Positions 62,901 through 64,000 of a DNA stretch of 64,000 bases are shown here, piece after piece; within the stretch, counting starts at the first letter, position 1, and each line of letters starts with the position of its first letter. A model generated the notes under the pieces. It searched no databases. It worked only from the letters and a program-made list of their open reading frames with translations, and was not told the DNA's origin. Source of the DNA: JACQFZ01 sp041485885 (GTDB lineage Bacteria; Pseudomonadota; Gammaproteobacteria; Acidiferrobacterales; Sulfurifustaceae); contig JBGPKL010000005.1 of the NCBI GenBank assembly GCA_041485885.1, forward strand, positions 77,111-141,110, written 5' to 3'. The translations under genes and the position numbers were made by a program.

Positions 62901-63603
62901 CGGTCTGGCCTTGCGCAATCTGGTTCGGCGACACCGAGGAGATAGTCGGTGCGCGGCCGACTGAGACGATGCCTTGGCTCACTACGTAAGGAATTCCCTG
63001 CAATCCCCAAAGCACGGAACCCGTGACTTCGCCGGGCGGCACAACCACGCCGTTAACGCCGTTGCCGCTCGCCTGCAATCCAACACCCGTGGGCGAGGAG
63101 TTTAGGTCGATCGAGATGGCGGGGCCGCTGTTGTTGGTGAGCGTGAGGAAATTCAGAGTCGGCGAAGCGGACTCGATGATTACGCCTTGCCCATAACGAA
63201 CGCTGACGTGCTCGAGCACGGTGAACGCGTCGTTCGTGCCGTTGCGAAACCGCAGCGCGCCCCAGTTTCCGGGCGCGGGTGTTCCGCCGTTCTCGGCTGA
63301 TGAGGTGATGACGATAGGCAGCGCGGTCGTGCCCAGTGCGCGCAGCGAGCCGACGTTGACGCTCAGATTTGTGCCGGGTTGCATGTAGACGGTTACGCCG
63401 GGCTCGATGATGAGCGTCGCGCCGCCGTCGATCGTGACGTCCGCGACGACGCGATACGGGCTCTGCGCGGCGAACCAGGTGGTCGTGGAGACGATGGAAC
63501 CCGAGACGTCGACCGCGAACGCATCCCACGCGCATAGGAGCGCCGCCGACGCGATGACCGTCCTGGCACTGAACCATCCTCCCCGACGCTTTTTGTTATC
63601 CAA
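59947..63603 (-). CDS. Exported beta-helix/multi-IPT protein with proline-rich linkers (IPT-A)
   Basis: 1218 residues from a TTG (AAGG upstream). Signal peptide (VIASAALLCAWDAFAVDVSG), then the same beta-helix N-domain as IPT-B (GGATLIIEPGVTVYMQPGTN). About seven IPT/TIG domains follow, often preceded by VVGVxxGxxIxxxSP. Proline runs (GVVITSPTPTPPPPPP; GVVITQPPPPPPPP; GVVVQQPPPPPP) separate them. No anchor at the end. First complete gene of the island. Confidence 0.8.
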   Translation of the reverse strand: MDNKKRRGGWFSARTVIASAALLCAWDAFAVDVSGSIVSTTTWFAAQSPYRVVADVTIDGGATLIIEPGVTVYMQPGTNLSVNVGSLRALGTTALPIVITSSAENGGTPAPGNWGALRFRNGTNDAFTVLEHVSVRYGQGVIIESASPTLNFLTLTNNSGPAISIDLNSSPTGVGLQASGNGVNGVVVPPGEVTGSVLWGLQGIPYVVSQGIVSVGRAPTISSVSPNQIAQGQTVMMTVDGTRLLGVESVRFDNSALTAAVIPGGSDTAFTMNVTASAQAATGATGIDVQVAAGKVRLNNAVTVVPPKPPITITNLSPGSLRRGESKSFQATGQNLAGASVATNAAGLTISNISTSSTSVTFTLAASSTAALGDQTLVFTNPAIASGTANAIVTVLDTLPTVVTSPAPVAVPPDNLAHLIKVRLSRVDVVDHSFTATVTNTNVATAAPANFTIAAGQTEASLLITGRVAGQTVLTLVSPTLGTFTSPIFVTTEFSGLNTSFALPLGVVITSPTPTPPPPPPIPLTSSVVGVAFGNYIGDISPKVLTVGTGPVPIVISGAGLGAVTSVGISPSDGLTVGTPTASPDGTSLTVPVTIAANAPTTLRQVIVSAGTSRYLATRADVDRLKIVNPPPVVDSIIPLFATPGTNGVALTVVGSNFQDLQSVSFAPADGITVGSTTVSTDGTQITLSLNIAAGAPLGPRVVIVATLGGVSSTVASPANTFTVVNQIQQSFTPIIAPQVGVVITQPPPPPPPPQTINVGPAVVGVTLGSAITAMSPATGEIGTNVTLSLQGSDLGGVTAVQLNPATGLTVGTPQIAADGKLLTVSVAIATDAPQTIRSVQVLAGSQRIAFASPFAALFRVTPPQPRVDSINPLFLQIGAPLTPLTIGGVNFQNSSQVRVLPPDGMTISTPPTVNADGTIVTVNVAAATGTAPGTRVVTVVTPAGETTSTASVANTLTLTANAGTTFGPFAASLGVVVQQPPPPPPAPTTFGPFASPSLGVVLTPIPQPVSTPQFAASTLVGVALGPYAQSMAPAGALAGQNVTLTISGANLDAVTGVGVVPATGVTLGTLTASADGTQLFVPVTVDAGAPNGGRQLALTSATGPVRFINQAANQFTIVLAIPVISSIDPILGTQGQVVSLLIRATNLQFATGVTITPPDGVTISSTFTVDSTGTQLTILFNIAPDAPIGPRVIQVVTPAGATPPDPTPANTFTIRSP

Positions 63604-63751
63604 TCGCTAGCCTTCGTGATTGTTGTCTCGTTTTGTTCCGCGCGATTCGCACTACACGCCTCTTTTCCGTTCCACCGTGGTTGGTCCTTTCCTCACGATC
63701 TACATCCCGTTCTCGGCACCGACCGTGTACACGACGCACCGAGCACGATCA
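63604..63751. other. Intergenic stretch, no feature seen
   Basis: 148 bp between two same-strand genes. No terminator hairpin, repeat or small gene was recognised; it may hold a promoter for the island. Confidence 0.4.
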
Positions 63752-64000
63752 TCAGTTCATCGACACTTCCAACCCGTCGCCGGCATAGCTGTAGCGATGC
63801 GACTCGCCCAGCGAACCGCCCGCGCCCGCGGCAATGACGCGCATCGCCACATAGTCACGTTCGTCGCGCATGAAGGCTTTCTTGTGCGCGTCGGCGATTT
63901 GCCAGCGGCCGTCAACGAAAAATTCCGCCCAGTTGTGGTAGTCGATCGCTTTCACGATGGCGTTGCCTTTGAAAACGTATCCGCCGATCGGGCGGCTCGG
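63752..64000 (-). CDS. Transglutaminase-like protein (C-terminal part; 5' end outside window)
   Basis: The frame is open to the window edge. The visible 82 residues show the second half of a transglutaminase-like core: DYHNWAEFFVDGRWQIADAH, where H and D fit the catalytic histidine and aspartate (the cysteine would lie outside). It ends GLEVSMN. Together with the large exported proteins it could cross-link or process them, as peptidase/transglutaminase-like partners do in other surface systems (inference). Confidence 0.7.
   Translation of the reverse strand, partial: PSRPIGGYVFKGNAIVKAIDYHNWAEFFVDGRWQIADAHKKAFMRDERDYVAMRVIAAGAGGSLGESHRYSYAGDGLEVSMN

Overview
This is GC-rich proteobacterial chromosome, most likely from a betaproteobacterium or a related gammaproteobacterium. 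The clues are a molybdenum formate dehydrogenase cluster with DUF3305/DUF3306/TorD partners, a fused isobutyryl-CoA mutase IcmF, and a branched-chain ABC transporter set with acyl-CoA ligases. The species cannot be named from the window. No rRNA, tRNA, CRISPR array or complete insertion sequence was seen.

Layout. (1) 1-3187: the 3' part of an NtrC-type sigma-54 activator, its histidine kinase and a small DUF6494-like protein. (2) 3240-6084: a methyltransferase, a DUF6505-like protein, an exported Rieske-like protein with an incomplete second ligand box, and an exported ankyrin protein. (3) 6134-19193: a formate dehydrogenase region. On the minus strand lie torD, a TAT mini-protein, the alpha and beta subunits, two mini-lipoproteins, the cytochrome b subunit, a decayed DUF4399 gene, moaE and a prenyltransferase, and separately DUF3305, DUF3306 and a polyferredoxin. 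Divergent from these are fdhD and a HTH/substrate-binding regulator. Three GG-N10-GC sigma-54 promoters and GAC-N5-GTC palindromes upstream of them tie this block to the sigma-54 two-component system at the left edge. (4) 19428-22940: DUF1289 and icmF. (5) 23157-25518: a small cluster of gene cassettes with attC-like sites and no integrase (CALIN-type), bracketed by two copies of one inverted-repeat element. (6) 26053-36810: a fatty-acid or organic-acid uptake and activation block (CoA ligases, MaoC, LivFKMHG, thiolase). (7) 36839-64000: nine consecutive minus-strand genes for very large exported proteins. They are a transglutaminase-like protein (partial), two paralogous pairs of IPT/beta-helix and glycine-rich proteins, a 2107-residue beta-helix/FnIII protein, an exported RHS protein ending in a phospholipase A2-like domain, an ankyrin lipoprotein that is its probable immunity protein, and a 2249-residue protein with 11 PKD-like repeats.

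At least three families of short inverted-repeat (MITE-like) elements are scattered through the intergenic spaces. Some lie inside operons, some supply codons to genes, and several start exactly at a TAG stop codon.

Working model: the left half is a sigma-54-controlled periplasmic formate respiration regulon. The middle is acyl-CoA metabolism interrupted by a mobile cassette cluster. The right half is a polymorphic-toxin and surface-protein island. Start sites, promoters and element borders are read by eye.
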